Positions 1-9,582 of a DNA stretch of 64,000 nucleotides are shown here, in pieces. This stretch comes from Streptomyces lincolnensis (GTDB lineage: Bacteria > Actinomycetota > Actinomycetes > Streptomycetales > Streptomycetaceae), in assembly GCF_021173675.1 (NCBI RefSeq), contig NZ_JAIHON010000019.1, positions 1-64,000 on the forward strand, read 5' to 3'. Below the pieces are notes generated by a model. It was not told the DNA's origin and ran no database searches. It saw only the letters and a list, made by a program, of their open reading frames with translations. A program made the translations under genes and the position numbers. The first letter of the stretch is position 1, and each line of letters opens with the position of its first letter.

Positions 1-1
1 C

Positions 2-1060
2 GGAGCACCCCTGGTCGAGCCCGAGGCCCCCGACCTGGCCGCCCGGGTGGGTCTGGCCACCACGCCGACGGCCGACTTCTACGACCTCGTCGTCATCGGC
101 GGCGGCCCGGCCGGGCTCGGTTCGGCCGTCTACGGGGCCTCGGAAGGGCTGCGGACCGTACTGGTGGAGCGGTCGGCGACCGGCGGGCAGGCCGGGCAGA
201 GCTCCCGCATCGAGAACTACCTCGGCTTCCCCGACGGCGTGTCCGGCGCCCAGCTCACCGACCGCGCCCGGCGGCAGGCCACCAAGTTCGGCGCCGAGAT
301 CCTCACCGCCCGCGAGGTGTCGGGGCTGGAGGCCAACGGCTCCGCGCGGATCGTACGGTTCTCCGACGGCTCGGCGATCGCGGCGCACAGCGTGATCCTG
401 GCGACCGGTGTGTCGTACCGGCAGCTCGACGCGCCGGGCACCTCGGACCTGACCGGCTGCGGGGTGTTCTACGGTTCGGCGCTGACCGAGGCGGCCTCCT
501 GCCAGGGCCACGACGTGTACATCGTCGGCGGCGCCAACTCGGCCGGACAAGCGGCGATGTACCTGTCCCGGGGCGCCAAGTCGGTCACCCTGCTGGTGCG
601 CGGGGAATCGCTGGCGGCCTCGATGTCGCACTACCTGATCCAGCAGATCGAGGAGTCGCCCAACATCTCGGTGCGCTGCGGCACCGTCGTGGAGGCCGCG
701 CACGGCTCGGAGCACCTGGAGCAGCTGACGCTGCGGGACGTGGCGAGCGGGCGGACCGAACTCGTCGACGCGCAGTGGCTGTTCGTGTTCATCGGCGCGG
801 CCCCGCTGACCGGCTGGCTGGACGGCACGGTCCTGCGGGACGAGCACGGGTTCATCCTCGCCGGACCGGACCTGACCCCGGACGGGCGACCGCCCGCGGA
901 CTGGGAGCTGGACCGGCCGCCGTACCACCTGGAGACCAACATCCCCGGCGTGTTCGTCGCCGGGGACGCGCGCGCGGAGTCCGCGAAGCGGGTCGCGTCC
1001 GCCGTCGGAGAGGGAGCCATGGCCGTGATGCTCGTCCACCGGTATCTGGAGCAGTCGTGA
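2..1060 (+). CDS. thioredoxin-reductase-like FAD oxidoreductase, 5' truncated by window edge
   Basis: C-terminal part of a pyridine nucleotide-disulfide reductase-type flavoprotein. The FAD-binding loop VVIGGGPAGLGSA follows about 24 in-frame codons that read open to the window edge, so the start lies outside; the ATG-less GTG at 47 is not a convincing start. The NAD(P)-binding loop IVGGANSAG and the C-terminal FAD motif VFVAGDAR are present. The CxxC redox centre of true thioredoxin reductases is not visible: the region reads TGCGVFYGSALTEAASC. Streptomyces relatives are longer fusions with an N-terminal receiver-like domain (family knowledge), which would be the missing part. The stop overlaps the next gene's GTG, suggesting coupled translation with the histidine kinase. 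Confidence 0.85.
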   Translation, partial: GAPLVEPEAPDLAARVGLATTPTADFYDLVVIGGGPAGLGSAVYGASEGLRTVLVERSATGGQAGQSSRIENYLGFPDGVSGAQLTDRARRQATKFGAEILTAREVSGLEANGSARIVRFSDGSAIAAHSVILATGVSYRQLDAPGTSDLTGCGVFYGSALTEAASCQGHDVYIVGGANSAGQAAMYLSRGAKSVTLLVRGESLAASMSHYLIQQIEESPNISVRCGTVVEAAHGSEHLEQLTLRDVASGRTELVDAQWLFVFIGAAPLTGWLDGTVLRDEHGFILAGPDLTPDGRPPADWELDRPPYHLETNIPGVFVAGDARAESAKRVASAVGEGAMAVMLVHRYLEQS

Positions 1061-2517
1061 GCGGGCAGCCGATGCCGTGCAGCCCCGCGGAGATCGGGTC
1101 GCTGTTCCTCTTCGAGAAGCTGTCGGACGAACAGCTCGGGCAGCTGTGCGCGGCGGGGCGGGTGGAGCGGTTCGAGCCCGGCCCGGTGTACGCCGAGGGC
1201 GAGCCCGCCACCTGCTTCTACGTGATGTGCGAGGGCACGGTCGTGCTGTCGCGCCGGGTCGGCGGCGACGACGTGGAGGTCAGCCGGACCTCGCAGCGCG
1301 GGGTGTACGCGGGCTCCATGCAGGCGTTTCTCGGCGACCGGGTGCGGCAGGTCTACAACAACTCCTTGCGGGTCACGGAGCCCTCGCGGTTCTTCGTGCT
1401 GCCCGCCGAGATGTTCTCGGCCTTCATGCAGGAGTGGTTCCCGATGGCGGTCCACCTGCTGGAGGGGCTGTTCTTCGGTTCGAAGAACGCGCAGCGGGCC
1501 ATCGGACAGCGTGAACGGCTGCTGGCGCTGGGCTCGTTGTCCGCCGGTCTCACGCACGAGCTCAACAACCCCGCCGCGGCGGCCGTCCGGGCGACCGCGA
1601 CCCTGCGGGAGCGGGTGGGCAAGATGCGGCACAAGCTCGCGCTCATCGCCCAGGGCTCCTACTCTCCCGAGGTCATCGCGAACCTGATCGACATCCAGGA
1701 ACGCACCGCCGAACGCGTCGCCAAGGCGCCCGCCCTGAGCCCGCTGGAGGCCTCCGACCGCGAGGACGTCCTCAGCGACTGGCTCGACGACCACGACATC
1801 CCCGACGGCTGGCGGATCGCTCCGACCTTCGTGCAGGCCGGTCTCGACGCGGACTGGCTCGACCAGGTGGCGGCCGCCGTGGACGAGGAGATCCTGCCCA
1901 GCGCGATCGGCTGGCTCAACTACACCGTCGAGACCGAGCTGTTGATGGACGAGATCAACGACTCCACCAACCGCATCTCGCACCTCGTCGACGCCGCCAA
2001 GCAGTACTCGCAGCTCGACCGGGCGCCGTACCAGGTCGCCGACGTGCACGAACTCCTCGACAGCACCCTGCTGATGCTCTCGGGCAAGATCGGCCGGAGG
2101 ATCAAGGTCGTCAAGGAGTACGACCGTACGGTGCCGAGGGTTCCGGCGTACCCGGCGGAGCTCAACCAGGTGTGGACCAACCTGATCGACAACGCCGTCC
2201 ACGCCATGAACAGCACGGGCGGGGAGGGCACGCTGACCGTGCGGACGGCGCTCGACCACGACCGGCTGCTGGTGGAGTTCCGCGACACGGGGCCCGGCGT
2301 GCCGCGGGAGATCCGCGACCGGATCTTCGATCCGTTCTTCACCACCAAGCCGGTGGGCGAGGGCACGGGGCTCGGACTCGACATCTCCTGGCGGATCGTC
2401 GTCAACAAGCACCACGGGAGTCTTCAGGTCGAGTCGGAGCCGGGGGACACGCGTTTCCAGGTCCTGCTTCCGCTGACGGCGGCGGAACCCGAGGCGTCAC
2501 TTGAGGAGACGGAATGA
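1057..2517 (+). CDS. sensor histidine kinase with N-terminal cNMP-binding domain
   Basis: 486 residues from GTG 1057, which overlaps the previous stop (GTGA). Residues about 10-130 form a cyclic-nucleotide-binding/Crp-like beta barrel (FEPGPVYAEGEPATCFYVMCEGTV). The phosphoacceptor region reads SLSAGLTHELNNP, so the probable phosphorylated residue is that His. The C-terminal HATPase carries an N box (WTNLIDNAVHAM), G1 (DTGPGVP), F box (DPFFTTK) and G2 (GTGLGLDI). There is no transmembrane segment, so it is likely cytosolic and senses a nucleotide or a partner protein. It sits between the flavoprotein and a UBP zinc-finger gene in an overlapping operon, suggesting one redox-linked signalling unit. 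No dedicated response regulator follows. Confidence 0.88.
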   Translation: MSGQPMPCSPAEIGSLFLFEKLSDEQLGQLCAAGRVERFEPGPVYAEGEPATCFYVMCEGTVVLSRRVGGDDVEVSRTSQRGVYAGSMQAFLGDRVRQVYNNSLRVTEPSRFFVLPAEMFSAFMQEWFPMAVHLLEGLFFGSKNAQRAIGQRERLLALGSLSAGLTHELNNPAAAAVRATATLRERVGKMRHKLALIAQGSYSPEVIANLIDIQERTAERVAKAPALSPLEASDREDVLSDWLDDHDIPDGWRIAPTFVQAGLDADWLDQVAAAVDEEILPSAIGWLNYTVETELLMDEINDSTNRISHLVDAAKQYSQLDRAPYQVADVHELLDSTLLMLSGKIGRRIKVVKEYDRTVPRVPAYPAELNQVWTNLIDNAVHAMNSTGGEGTLTVRTALDHDRLLVEFRDTGPGVPREIRDRIFDPFFTTKPVGEGTGLGLDISWRIVVNKHHGSLQVESEPGDTRFQVLLPLTAAEPEASLEETE

Positions 2518-2876
2518 CCAGCGACAGTGGAATCGACGGCCTCGACGCCGAGGCCGCCCCGAGCGGCGCCGGGTGCGTGGAGTGCGACGTGGACGGCGGG
2601 TGGTGGTTCCATCTGCGGCGCTGCGCGCAGTGCGGGCATGTGGGGTGTTGCGACTCCTCTCCGGCCAAGCACGCGACGGGGCATTTCCGGGAGACCGGGC
2701 ATCCGTTGGTGCAGAGCTTCGAGCCGGGCGAGGGCTGGTACTGGAACTACGCGACGAACGAGATGTACGAGTCGGGGCCGGAGTTGGCGCCGCCGACGAG
2801 CCATCCGGTGGACCAGCCCGCGCCGGGCCCGGCGGGGCGCGTGCCGTCCGACTGGGCCCGGGTGTTGCGGGGGTGA
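2514..2876 (+). CDS. UBP-type zinc finger protein
   Basis: 120 residues; the ATG overlaps the kinase stop (ATGA). Residues about 18-75 match the ubiquitin-hydrolase zinc finger (ZnF-UBP) pattern, with CVEC, CAQC, a GCCDSS cysteine and histidines in KHATGHFRETGH as zinc ligands. It ends in a Pro/Gly-rich tail. In eukaryotes this fold binds the free ubiquitin C-terminus. Streptomyces has no ubiquitin, so the ligand is unknown. Being the third member of an overlapping operon with a flavoprotein and a histidine kinase, it may be an adaptor or redox-sensitive zinc module (inference). Confidence 0.85.
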   Translation: MTSDSGIDGLDAEAAPSGAGCVECDVDGGWWFHLRRCAQCGHVGCCDSSPAKHATGHFRETGHPLVQSFEPGEGWYWNYATNEMYESGPELAPPTSHPVDQPAPGPAGRVPSDWARVLRG

Positions 2877-2971
2877 GTGGCCAGGAGAAGCCCGGCTGCC
2901 CCGCGCTCCTCGGGTGAGGCCCCTCGCCCCTGTGGCGAAGGACTGTCGGTCTCACGTGCCAGGATGGATCC

Positions 2972-5938
2972 GTGCCGCAGATCTCCCGCTCCGCCCCGCT
3001 CATCGGCCGCGATGACGAACTCGTCCGTCTCACCGGTGTGCTGGAGCGTGCCCGGGACGGGGTGGCGCGGGCCGTCCTGGTCGCCGGGGACGCCGGCGTC
3101 GGGAAGACCCGGGTGCTGGACGAGGTGGCGGGGGTGGCGTCGCGGGCCGGGATGACCGTGCTCGCCGGGCACTGCGTCGATCTGGGCGACGTGGGTCTGC
3201 CCTATCTCCCGTTCACCGAGGCCTTGGGGGTGCTCGCGGCCGACGGCCGGTTCGCGCAGGTGCTGGCCGCGCATCCGGTGGTGGAGCGGCTGTTGGGCGG
3301 CGGTACCGACGCGACGCGGGACGTGGGTGGGCGGCTGCGGTTGTTCGAGGGGATGGCGGGGCTGCTGGCCGACATCGCCGACATCGCGCCCCTGCTGCTG
3401 GTCCTGGAGGATCTGCACTGGGCGGACCAGTCCTCCCGCGATCTGCTGCGGTTCCTGCTCAGCCGGGGAATCCTCCAGCGGCCCGCCGGCGGGGCACCGA
3501 CGCATCCGCTCGCGGTGTTCGCCTCCTACCGGGCGGACGACCTGCACCGCCGCCATCCCCTGCGCCCGCTGCTGGCCGAGCTGGTGCGGCTGCCCTCGGT
3601 GGAACGGCTGGAGCTGCGGCCCATGGCCGACCCGGAGGTGGCCCGCCTGGTGCGGGCCCTGGGCGGCGCTCCCCTGCCGGACACCACGGTCCGGCGGATC
3701 GTGGAGCGGGCGGAGGGCAACGCCTTCTACGCGGAAGAACTGCTGGCGGCCACGGACACCGAGGCGGGAGGCGTGCCCAGCGGCCTGGCCGACGTGCTGC
3801 TGATCCGTTTCGAGCAACTGTCGGACACCGCTCAGCAGGTGCTGCGCACGGCCGCCGTCGCCGGACGCCGGGTGGAGCACGACCTGCTGCGGGACGCGGT
3901 CGGGATCCCCGAGGACGAACTGGAGTCGGCGCTGCGCGAGGCCGTGGGGCGGCAGTTGCTCGTCCCGGGCGACGGCGACACGTACGCCTTCCGGCACGCC
4001 CTGGCCCGTGAGGCGGTGTACGCCGATCTGCTCCCGGGTGAACGGGCCCGACTGCACGGCGCGTTCGCACGGCTGCTCGACGGGCGGGGCCATCGGGCCG
4101 AGGGCGCGGCGGAGCGGGCGCACCACTACCGGGAGAGCCATGACCTGGCCGAGGCGCTCGCCGCCTCGCTGGAGGCCGCGGACCACGCCCACCGGGTGGG
4201 CGCGCCGGCCGAGGAGCTACGGCATCTCGAAGCGGCCCTCGATCTGTGGTCGGCGGTGGAGTCCGCGGCGCGTCCCGCCGGCGAGGGCGTCGACCAGGTG
4301 ACGCTCACCCTGCGGGCCTCGGCCGCCGCCGCGCACGCCGGGGAGGCGCACCGGGCCGTCTCCCTCGCCCGGGCCGCGCTCGCGGGGGTCGGCCAGGACG
4401 CGGACTCGGAGCTGGCCGCCCGGGTGCGGTACACGCTCGCCGGGAACCTGCTGGGCGTCGACAACCTGATGGCCGCGTTCTCCTACAGCAGCGAGGCGCT
4501 CGCCATGATCCCGGCCGAGCCCGCGTCGCGTACATGGGTGTGGGCGGCGGCCACCCACGTCCTGACGGCGCGCCAGGTCGGCGAGAACGCCACCGCGCTC
4601 AAGGTCGCCCGGCAGGCCCTGCGCGTCGCCGAGCAGCTGGAGGTGCCCGACGCCCGGGCCGACCTCCTCGTCTCGCTGGCCACCCTCGAAGGGGGCGGCC
4701 GTCGGACGACCGAGGGGCGCAAGCGGCTGCAGGAGGCCCGCGAGATCGCGCGTGGCGCGGGCAACGCCCTGGTGGAGCTGCGCGCCCTGTTCAACCTGGC
4801 CATCGGCTGCTACGAGTCCGGCCGCCTGGACGAGTGCCTACCCTGGCTCACCGAGGGTCTGGACCGGGCGCGTCGCGCGGGACTGCTGTCGTCGCTGTAT
4901 CCGCTGGAGATGCGCTACCTGCGGCTGCTGGTGCTGTACACGCTGGGCCGCTGGGACGAGTGCCTGCACGCGGCGCGAGCCGATGCCGACGTGCTGCCCG
5001 TGGCCGGCGGATACACGGCGGCACCGGCGTGGTACGCGCAGCTGGCGCGCGGTGACCTCACGGCGGCCGACCGTGCCGCGGCCTTGCTGGAGAAGCCGTT
5101 CGACTGGATGGCCACGCTCGTGGCGGGTGTCGTGCTGACCGACGCGGCGGCGCAGCGGGGTGAGCCGGAGGCCGCCGTGGCGCGGGTGCGGTCCACCGTC
5201 GCGGCCCTCACCGACGAGGCCGGTCTGGTCCCGGACATCACGGTCCGGCTGGCCGCTCTGGCGCTGGCCCCCGTCGCCGACCGGGCCGTCGAACGCCGTC
5301 TCGTCGGCGACGAGGCCGAGGCCGGCCGCTGGGCGCGGACCGCGACCGAACTGCGGGACCTGGCCCGGGCCACCGCCGCGCACGGCGAGAGCGGCGTGCC
5401 GCAGGGGCCCGAGGGCCAGGCGTGGCTGGCGCGGGCCGAGGCGGAGTGGGTGCGAGCCGTGTCGGGGCCGGACGCGGAGGCCTGGGGCCGCACGGTCGCC
5501 GCGTTCGACTTCGGTGACGTGTACGAGCGGGCGCGCTGCCGACTGCGTTTCGCGGAGGCCCTGTTGGCGGCCGACCGGCGCAAGGAGGCCGCCGCCGAGG
5601 CCCGCGCCGCCCGGGAGACGGCCGCCGGGCTCGCCGCCACACCCCTGCTGGAGCAGATCGACGCCCTGATCCGCCGCGGCCGCCTGGCCGACACCGCGCC
5701 CTCCGATCCCCGCCCCACCGTCCTCACCGCCCGTGAGCAGGAGGTCCTGCGCCTGCTCGCCCTCGGCCGCAGCAACCGGCAGATCGGCGAGGAACTCTTC
5801 ATCACCGGCAAGACGGCCAGCGTCCACGTCTCCAACATCCTCGCCAAACTGTCCGCCACCAGCCGCACCGAAGCGGTGGCCATCGCCTACCGCCAGGGCC
5901 TGATCACCACCGGGCAGAACGGCTCGGGCGTCGGCTGA
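2972..5938 (+). CDS. LAL-family LuxR transcriptional regulator with AAA ATPase domain
   Basis: 988 residues from GTG 2972. The N-terminus has an AAA/NACHT-like ATPase with Walker A GDAGVGKT (about residue 40-47) and a Walker-B-like segment LLLVLEDLHWAD. The middle about 500 residues are alpha-helical, TPR-like repeats. The C-terminal 65 residues are a LuxR/GerE helix-turn-helix (LTAREQEVLRLLALGRSN...ASVHVSNILAKL). Length and order are those of large ATP-binding LuxR regulators, often pathway-specific activators in Streptomyces. It lies between the zinc-finger gene (95-bp gap) and the convergent SGNH esterase. The target is not evident; the adjacent glycan locus has its own ROK regulator. Confidence 0.9.
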   Translation: MPQISRSAPLIGRDDELVRLTGVLERARDGVARAVLVAGDAGVGKTRVLDEVAGVASRAGMTVLAGHCVDLGDVGLPYLPFTEALGVLAADGRFAQVLAAHPVVERLLGGGTDATRDVGGRLRLFEGMAGLLADIADIAPLLLVLEDLHWADQSSRDLLRFLLSRGILQRPAGGAPTHPLAVFASYRADDLHRRHPLRPLLAELVRLPSVERLELRPMADPEVARLVRALGGAPLPDTTVRRIVERAEGNAFYAEELLAATDTEAGGVPSGLADVLLIRFEQLSDTAQQVLRTAAVAGRRVEHDLLRDAVGIPEDELESALREAVGRQLLVPGDGDTYAFRHALAREAVYADLLPGERARLHGAFARLLDGRGHRAEGAAERAHHYRESHDLAEALAASLEAADHAHRVGAPAEELRHLEAALDLWSAVESAARPAGEGVDQVTLTLRASAAAAHAGEAHRAVSLARAALAGVGQDADSELAARVRYTLAGNLLGVDNLMAAFSYSSEALAMIPAEPASRTWVWAAATHVLTARQVGENATALKVARQALRVAEQLEVPDARADLLVSLATLEGGGRRTTEGRKRLQEAREIARGAGNALVELRALFNLAIGCYESGRLDECLPWLTEGLDRARRAGLLSSLYPLEMRYLRLLVLYTLGRWDECLHAARADADVLPVAGGYTAAPAWYAQLARGDLTAADRAAALLEKPFDWMATLVAGVVLTDAAAQRGEPEAAVARVRSTVAALTDEAGLVPDITVRLAALALAPVADRAVERRLVGDEAEAGRWARTATELRDLARATAAHGESGVPQGPEGQAWLARAEAEWVRAVSGPDAEAWGRTVAAFDFGDVYERARCRLRFAEALLAADRRKEAAAEARAARETAAGLAATPLLEQIDALIRRGRLADTAPSDPRPTVLTAREQEVLRLLALGRSNRQIGEELFITGKTASVHVSNILAKLSATSRTEAVAIAYRQGLITTGQNGSGVG

Positions 5939-5963
5939 GCCGTCCGGACCCGGGCTCGGAGCG

Positions 5964-7187
5964 TCAAGGAGACGGCGGACCCGCGCAGTCCAGGCTCTTC
6001 AGGTCGACGGCGTCGGCCATGGCCTGCATGCCCTTGTCGTTGGGGTGGAGGTGGTCGCCCCCGTCGAAGACGGGGAGGATGCGGGCGGGGTCGTAGGGGC
6101 TGCGGAGGATGCGGTCGAAGTCGGTGACGGCGTCGAATTCGCCGCTGTCGCGGATGAAGGCGTTGACGTCCTGGCGGACGGCTTCGGCGGCCGGGCTCCA
6201 CTCGGACCAGCCCTTGAAGGGGGCGACGGTGGCCGCGACGACGCACTTGCCGGCGGCGTGGGCGCGTTCGGCGATCCTCCGGTAGCCGTCGATGAGGTCC
6301 TCGGCGGTGATGCCGGGGGCGGCCTTGATGTCGTTCACGCCCTCGAAGAGGAAGACCGTGCGCAGGCCAGGCTGGGAGAGGACATCGCGGTCGAGGCGGT
6401 TCAGGGCGCTCTGCCCGCCGCCGTCGGTGAGGACCTTGTTGCTGGAGATGCCGGCGTTGGCGACGCCCTTGATGTCGGTGTCCGCGCGCTTCAGGCGCCG
6501 GGCGAGATAGTCGGGCCAACGGCGGTTGGTGTCGGTGGTGGACTGCCAGCCGTCCGTGATGGAGTCGCCGAGGGCGACGACCGCGCCGGTGCCGGGTTCC
6601 GCCCGGACGGAGACCGCGTCGAGGTAGAACCAGGACCCCGTGGTCCGCGTCCAGGCCGCGGCGCCCTCCTCGGCGGTGTGGCCCACCTCGCCGAGGTACG
6701 AGGTCTGCATGGCCATCCAGTGGCCGGAGACCGGGCCGGTCGCCTCCGGAGTGTCGAAGCTGATCACCAGGTCGGTCGCGGCGGGCAGCCGGCCGGGCAG
6801 CGGATCGCTGAGGACGGTCCGCCCGGCGGGGACGGTGACGGAGCGGGCGCCGTCGAAGGTCAGCGGCCGATTGCTGCCGGGCATCAGAGCGGCTCCCTCC
6901 TTCCGGAGTCCGGCGTGGACCCCGTCGAAGGTCACGGCCCGGTCCCCGAAGGCGTTGGTCAGCCGGATCCGCAGATCGCTGCCGCCGACGCTGGTGCGCA
7001 CGACGAGCCGGTGGCCGCGCTCGGATGCCTCCTCGTCCATGCGGGCGGCGCTCGCTGCCCAGGTGACGACTCCGTCGGGTCGGGTGGGCGCCTCGGCCGG
7101 TGCGGCCGGGGACCTGGTCTGGCAGGCGGGGAGTGCCGCCAGCACCACGGCGGCCACCGGGGCCGCGAGCGCCGTCCGCGCCCTCAC
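5964..7187 (-). CDS. secreted SGNH/GDSL hydrolase (putative carbohydrate esterase)
   Basis: 407 residues from GTG 7187, which overlaps the stop of the upstream GH95 gene (GTGA). The N-terminus is a signal peptide ending in an imperfect lipobox (ALPAC), so a lipoprotein is possible. Residues about 45-200 form a beta-rich domain typical of two-domain SGNH proteins. The catalytic domain shows block I VVALGDSITDGW (nucleophile Ser), block III EGVND and block V DHLHPND (Asp-His). It is the last gene of the ROK-GH27-GH95-SGNH string, so a role in removing acyl groups from a plant or fungal glycan is likely (inference). A lipase role is less likely given the context. Confidence 0.85.
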   Translation of the reverse strand: MRARTALAAPVAAVVLAALPACQTRSPAAPAEAPTRPDGVVTWAASAARMDEEASERGHRLVVRTSVGGSDLRIRLTNAFGDRAVTFDGVHAGLRKEGAALMPGSNRPLTFDGARSVTVPAGRTVLSDPLPGRLPAATDLVISFDTPEATGPVSGHWMAMQTSYLGEVGHTAEEGAAAWTRTTGSWFYLDAVSVRAEPGTGAVVALGDSITDGWQSTTDTNRRWPDYLARRLKRADTDIKGVANAGISSNKVLTDGGGQSALNRLDRDVLSQPGLRTVFLFEGVNDIKAAPGITAEDLIDGYRRIAERAHAAGKCVVAATVAPFKGWSEWSPAAEAVRQDVNAFIRDSGEFDAVTDFDRILRSPYDPARILPVFDGGDHLHPNDKGMQAMADAVDLKSLDCAGPPSP

Positions 7188-9547
7188 CGGGTGAAGTCCT
7201 TCAGCGTCACGGACTCGCCGGGCGTCAGGCGCACGGTCCGGGTCGTACCGCCGTACGCGACCGTCGTGGTCCGGCCGCCCACGCTGCGGATCCGTGCCCG
7301 GGTGGGCCGGCCGTCCTGCCAGTGCAGGTCCACGACGAAGCCGCCGCGGGCACCGGCCCCGGTGAGAAACCCGGAGTGGGCCCAGGCCTCGGGGAGAGCG
7401 GGGAGGAGTTCGACATGGCCGGGGCGGGAGTACAGGAGCATCTCGATCGCCGCGGCGGGGGTGCCGAAGTTGGCGTCGATCTGGAAGACGCCGTTGCCCT
7501 CGCCCAGTTCGTAGATGTCGAACAGGTTGAAGGCGGTGCCGTTGCCGCCGTCGGTGGAGGGGCGCAGGTTGTTCACGATCAACTGGTAGGCCTTCTCCGG
7601 GTTCTTCAGACGGGCCCAGCACAGACTGCGCCAGGCGTTGGCCCAGCCGAAGCTCTCCGTGCCGCGGGCGGTCAGGAGGGCGGTGGCGCCGGCGACGACG
7701 TCGGCGGGGGTGGAGCCGTCGGGCCGGATGCGGTCTCCGGGGAAGAGGCCGACGAGCGGGGACAGGTGCCGGTGGGTGGTCTCGCCGAGGTTGTCCGGGG
7801 ACATCCACTCCTCCAGCCAGCCGGTCGTCGGGCTCACCCGCGGCAGGTGGAGCTTCTTGCGCAGGGCGGCGACGGTGTCGGCGTAGGCGCTGTCCCGCTT
7901 CAGCTCCGCCGCGGCTACGCAGTAGTTGCCGAAGAGCGTCCACACCAGCTCCTGGGCGTAGGTGATGCCCTTGGCGTCGAGCGGGCCGTGCTCGGGCGAC
8001 CAGTCGCTGTCGGCGATCAGGACCTCCCGCGTGGTGCCCGGCAGCGTGGTGGTGAGCAACCGCGCCTCCCAGAACTCGCACGCGCCCTTCAGCAGCGGGT
8101 AGATCCTCTCCAGGTGGGATGACGACCGGGTGAACTCGTAGTGTTCCCACAGCGTGTTGCACATCCAGGCATTGCCCGCGGGGTGCCACCACCAGCCGTT
8201 GCCGCCGTGCGGGTTGGTGGAGATGGCGAGGGTCCATCCGGCGTTCCCGCCGCTGGAGTTGCGGTAGCGGTTGCGGGGGTCGTTGAAGAGTCTGCGGGTG
8301 AGGTCCGTCCAGGACGGCAGTTGGGCGAGGCAGTAGTCGGTGAGGGTGTCGAAGCAGGCGGACAGGCCCGCGCGGTCGGCCATCCAGTAGTTCATCTGGA
8401 TGTTGATGTCGGTGTGGTAATCACCCATCCAGGCCGGGTCGTTGCCGTCGAGCCACAGTCCCTGGAGGTTGAGCGGCAGGCTGCCCCGGGAGCCGGCGAT
8501 CATCAGGTAGCGGCCGAACTGGAGGTAGGCGGCCTCCAGTTCGGGATCGGGTACGCCGTCCCGGGAGCGTGCCTTGAGCCGCTCCCAGGTGTCCAGGGAG
8601 CGCTGTTCGTCGGTGGACTCGCCCAGGGAGAGGTCCAGTTGCCCGAACAGGGCGCGGTGGTCGGCGACATGGGTGCGCAGGAGGGTCGCCGCCGGGTGCG
8701 CGGCGGCGGCTCGGACCTTGGCGCGGGCCAGCCGTTCGGGGTCGAGGGACGGGTCGCGGTAGCCGGTCGAGGCATCGGGGGCGTAGTTGGTGCCGCCGCT
8801 GACCACGACGGTGAGTTCGGCGCATCCGGCGAAGGAGATCCGCGGGCCGTCCACCGCGACCCGGCCGCCCTCGCCGCGCGCGGTGACCGCGGCGCCGTAG
8901 CGCAGTCCGTTGGGGAAGGCGGCGCCGAAGGAGACCGCGGGATCCTCGCCGTGGGTGCCGGCCAGGGTGACGGTGCCGGTGTACCGGCCGCCGCCGCTCT
9001 GGGTGAAGTGCAGCACGATGACGTCGTCGGGGTGGCTGGCGAACATCCGGCGTCGGTACGTCACCCCGGAGCGGACGTACGACGTCGTCACCACGCCCCG
9101 GTCGAGGTCGAGGGTGCGGCGGTAGCCGGAGACGGCCGACAGGTCGTGGTCGGGGAGGTCGACGGTGAGGCGGGAGAGCAGGGTGAAGGAGCCGAAGTCG
9201 TCGCGGCCGTAGGGGAACTGGCCGTCGGCGTCCAGGGAGTCGTTCGGGCCGCCGGTCCACATCGTGGCGTCGGTGATCAGCAGGACCTCGCGGCCGGGGT
9301 CGTTGCCCGCGAGGGCGCCGAGCCGGCCGTTGCCGAGGGGCAGGCCCTGTTCGATCATCGACCGGTCGTCGGCGGGGGCCTGCCACCACAGTCGGTGGCG
9401 GGGCTCGCCGGTGGACTCGGCTCCGGCGTCGGGCCGTCGAGGTGCGGCGGTGGCCGTGAACGCCGGCAGACCGGCGAGGGCTCCGGTGGTCGCCGCGAGG
9501 GCGAGGAGGCGGCGTCTGTCGATCCGGGCTGCGGGGTCAGTGGCCAT
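7184..9547 (-). CDS. glycoside hydrolase family 95 (alpha-L-fucosidase-like)
   Basis: 787 residues from ATG 9547 with GGAG upstream. A twin-arginine signal (RIDRRRLLALAATTGALAG) points to export by Tat. The body matches GH95: an N-terminal beta domain (LPLGNGRLGAL), the helical (alpha/alpha)6 barrel with NLQGLW, DYHTDINIQMNYW and a WSPEHGP segment holding the likely acid Glu, and a C-terminal beta domain. GH95 enzymes invert alpha-1,2-L-fucosides or alpha-L-galactosides. The family's Asn-x-Asn catalytic pair reads D380-I-N382 here, so specificity or rate may differ. It is flanked by GH27 and SGNH genes under a ROK regulator. Confidence 0.9.
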   Translation of the reverse strand: MATDPAARIDRRRLLALAATTGALAGLPAFTATAAPRRPDAGAESTGEPRHRLWWQAPADDRSMIEQGLPLGNGRLGALAGNDPGREVLLITDATMWTGGPNDSLDADGQFPYGRDDFGSFTLLSRLTVDLPDHDLSAVSGYRRTLDLDRGVVTTSYVRSGVTYRRRMFASHPDDVIVLHFTQSGGGRYTGTVTLAGTHGEDPAVSFGAAFPNGLRYGAAVTARGEGGRVAVDGPRISFAGCAELTVVVSGGTNYAPDASTGYRDPSLDPERLARAKVRAAAAHPAATLLRTHVADHRALFGQLDLSLGESTDEQRSLDTWERLKARSRDGVPDPELEAAYLQFGRYLMIAGSRGSLPLNLQGLWLDGNDPAWMGDYHTDINIQMNYWMADRAGLSACFDTLTDYCLAQLPSWTDLTRRLFNDPRNRYRNSSGGNAGWTLAISTNPHGGNGWWWHPAGNAWMCNTLWEHYEFTRSSSHLERIYPLLKGACEFWEARLLTTTLPGTTREVLIADSDWSPEHGPLDAKGITYAQELVWTLFGNYCVAAAELKRDSAYADTVAALRKKLHLPRVSPTTGWLEEWMSPDNLGETTHRHLSPLVGLFPGDRIRPDGSTPADVVAGATALLTARGTESFGWANAWRSLCWARLKNPEKAYQLIVNNLRPSTDGGNGTAFNLFDIYELGEGNGVFQIDANFGTPAAAIEMLLYSRPGHVELLPALPEAWAHSGFLTGAGARGGFVVDLHWQDGRPTRARIRSVGGRTTTVAYGGTTRTVRLTPGESVTLKDFTR

Positions 9548-9582
9548 GGCGGGCTCCGGGGGCTCGGTCGGTCAGGACGACT

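Noticed and set aside
631..2415. Long minus-strand open frame of 594 codons opposite the flavoprotein and histidine kinase
   Set aside because: It is antisense to two genes with clear domain motifs, has Arg/Pro/His/Val-rich composition, and no recognisable domain; typical of high-GC shadow frames.
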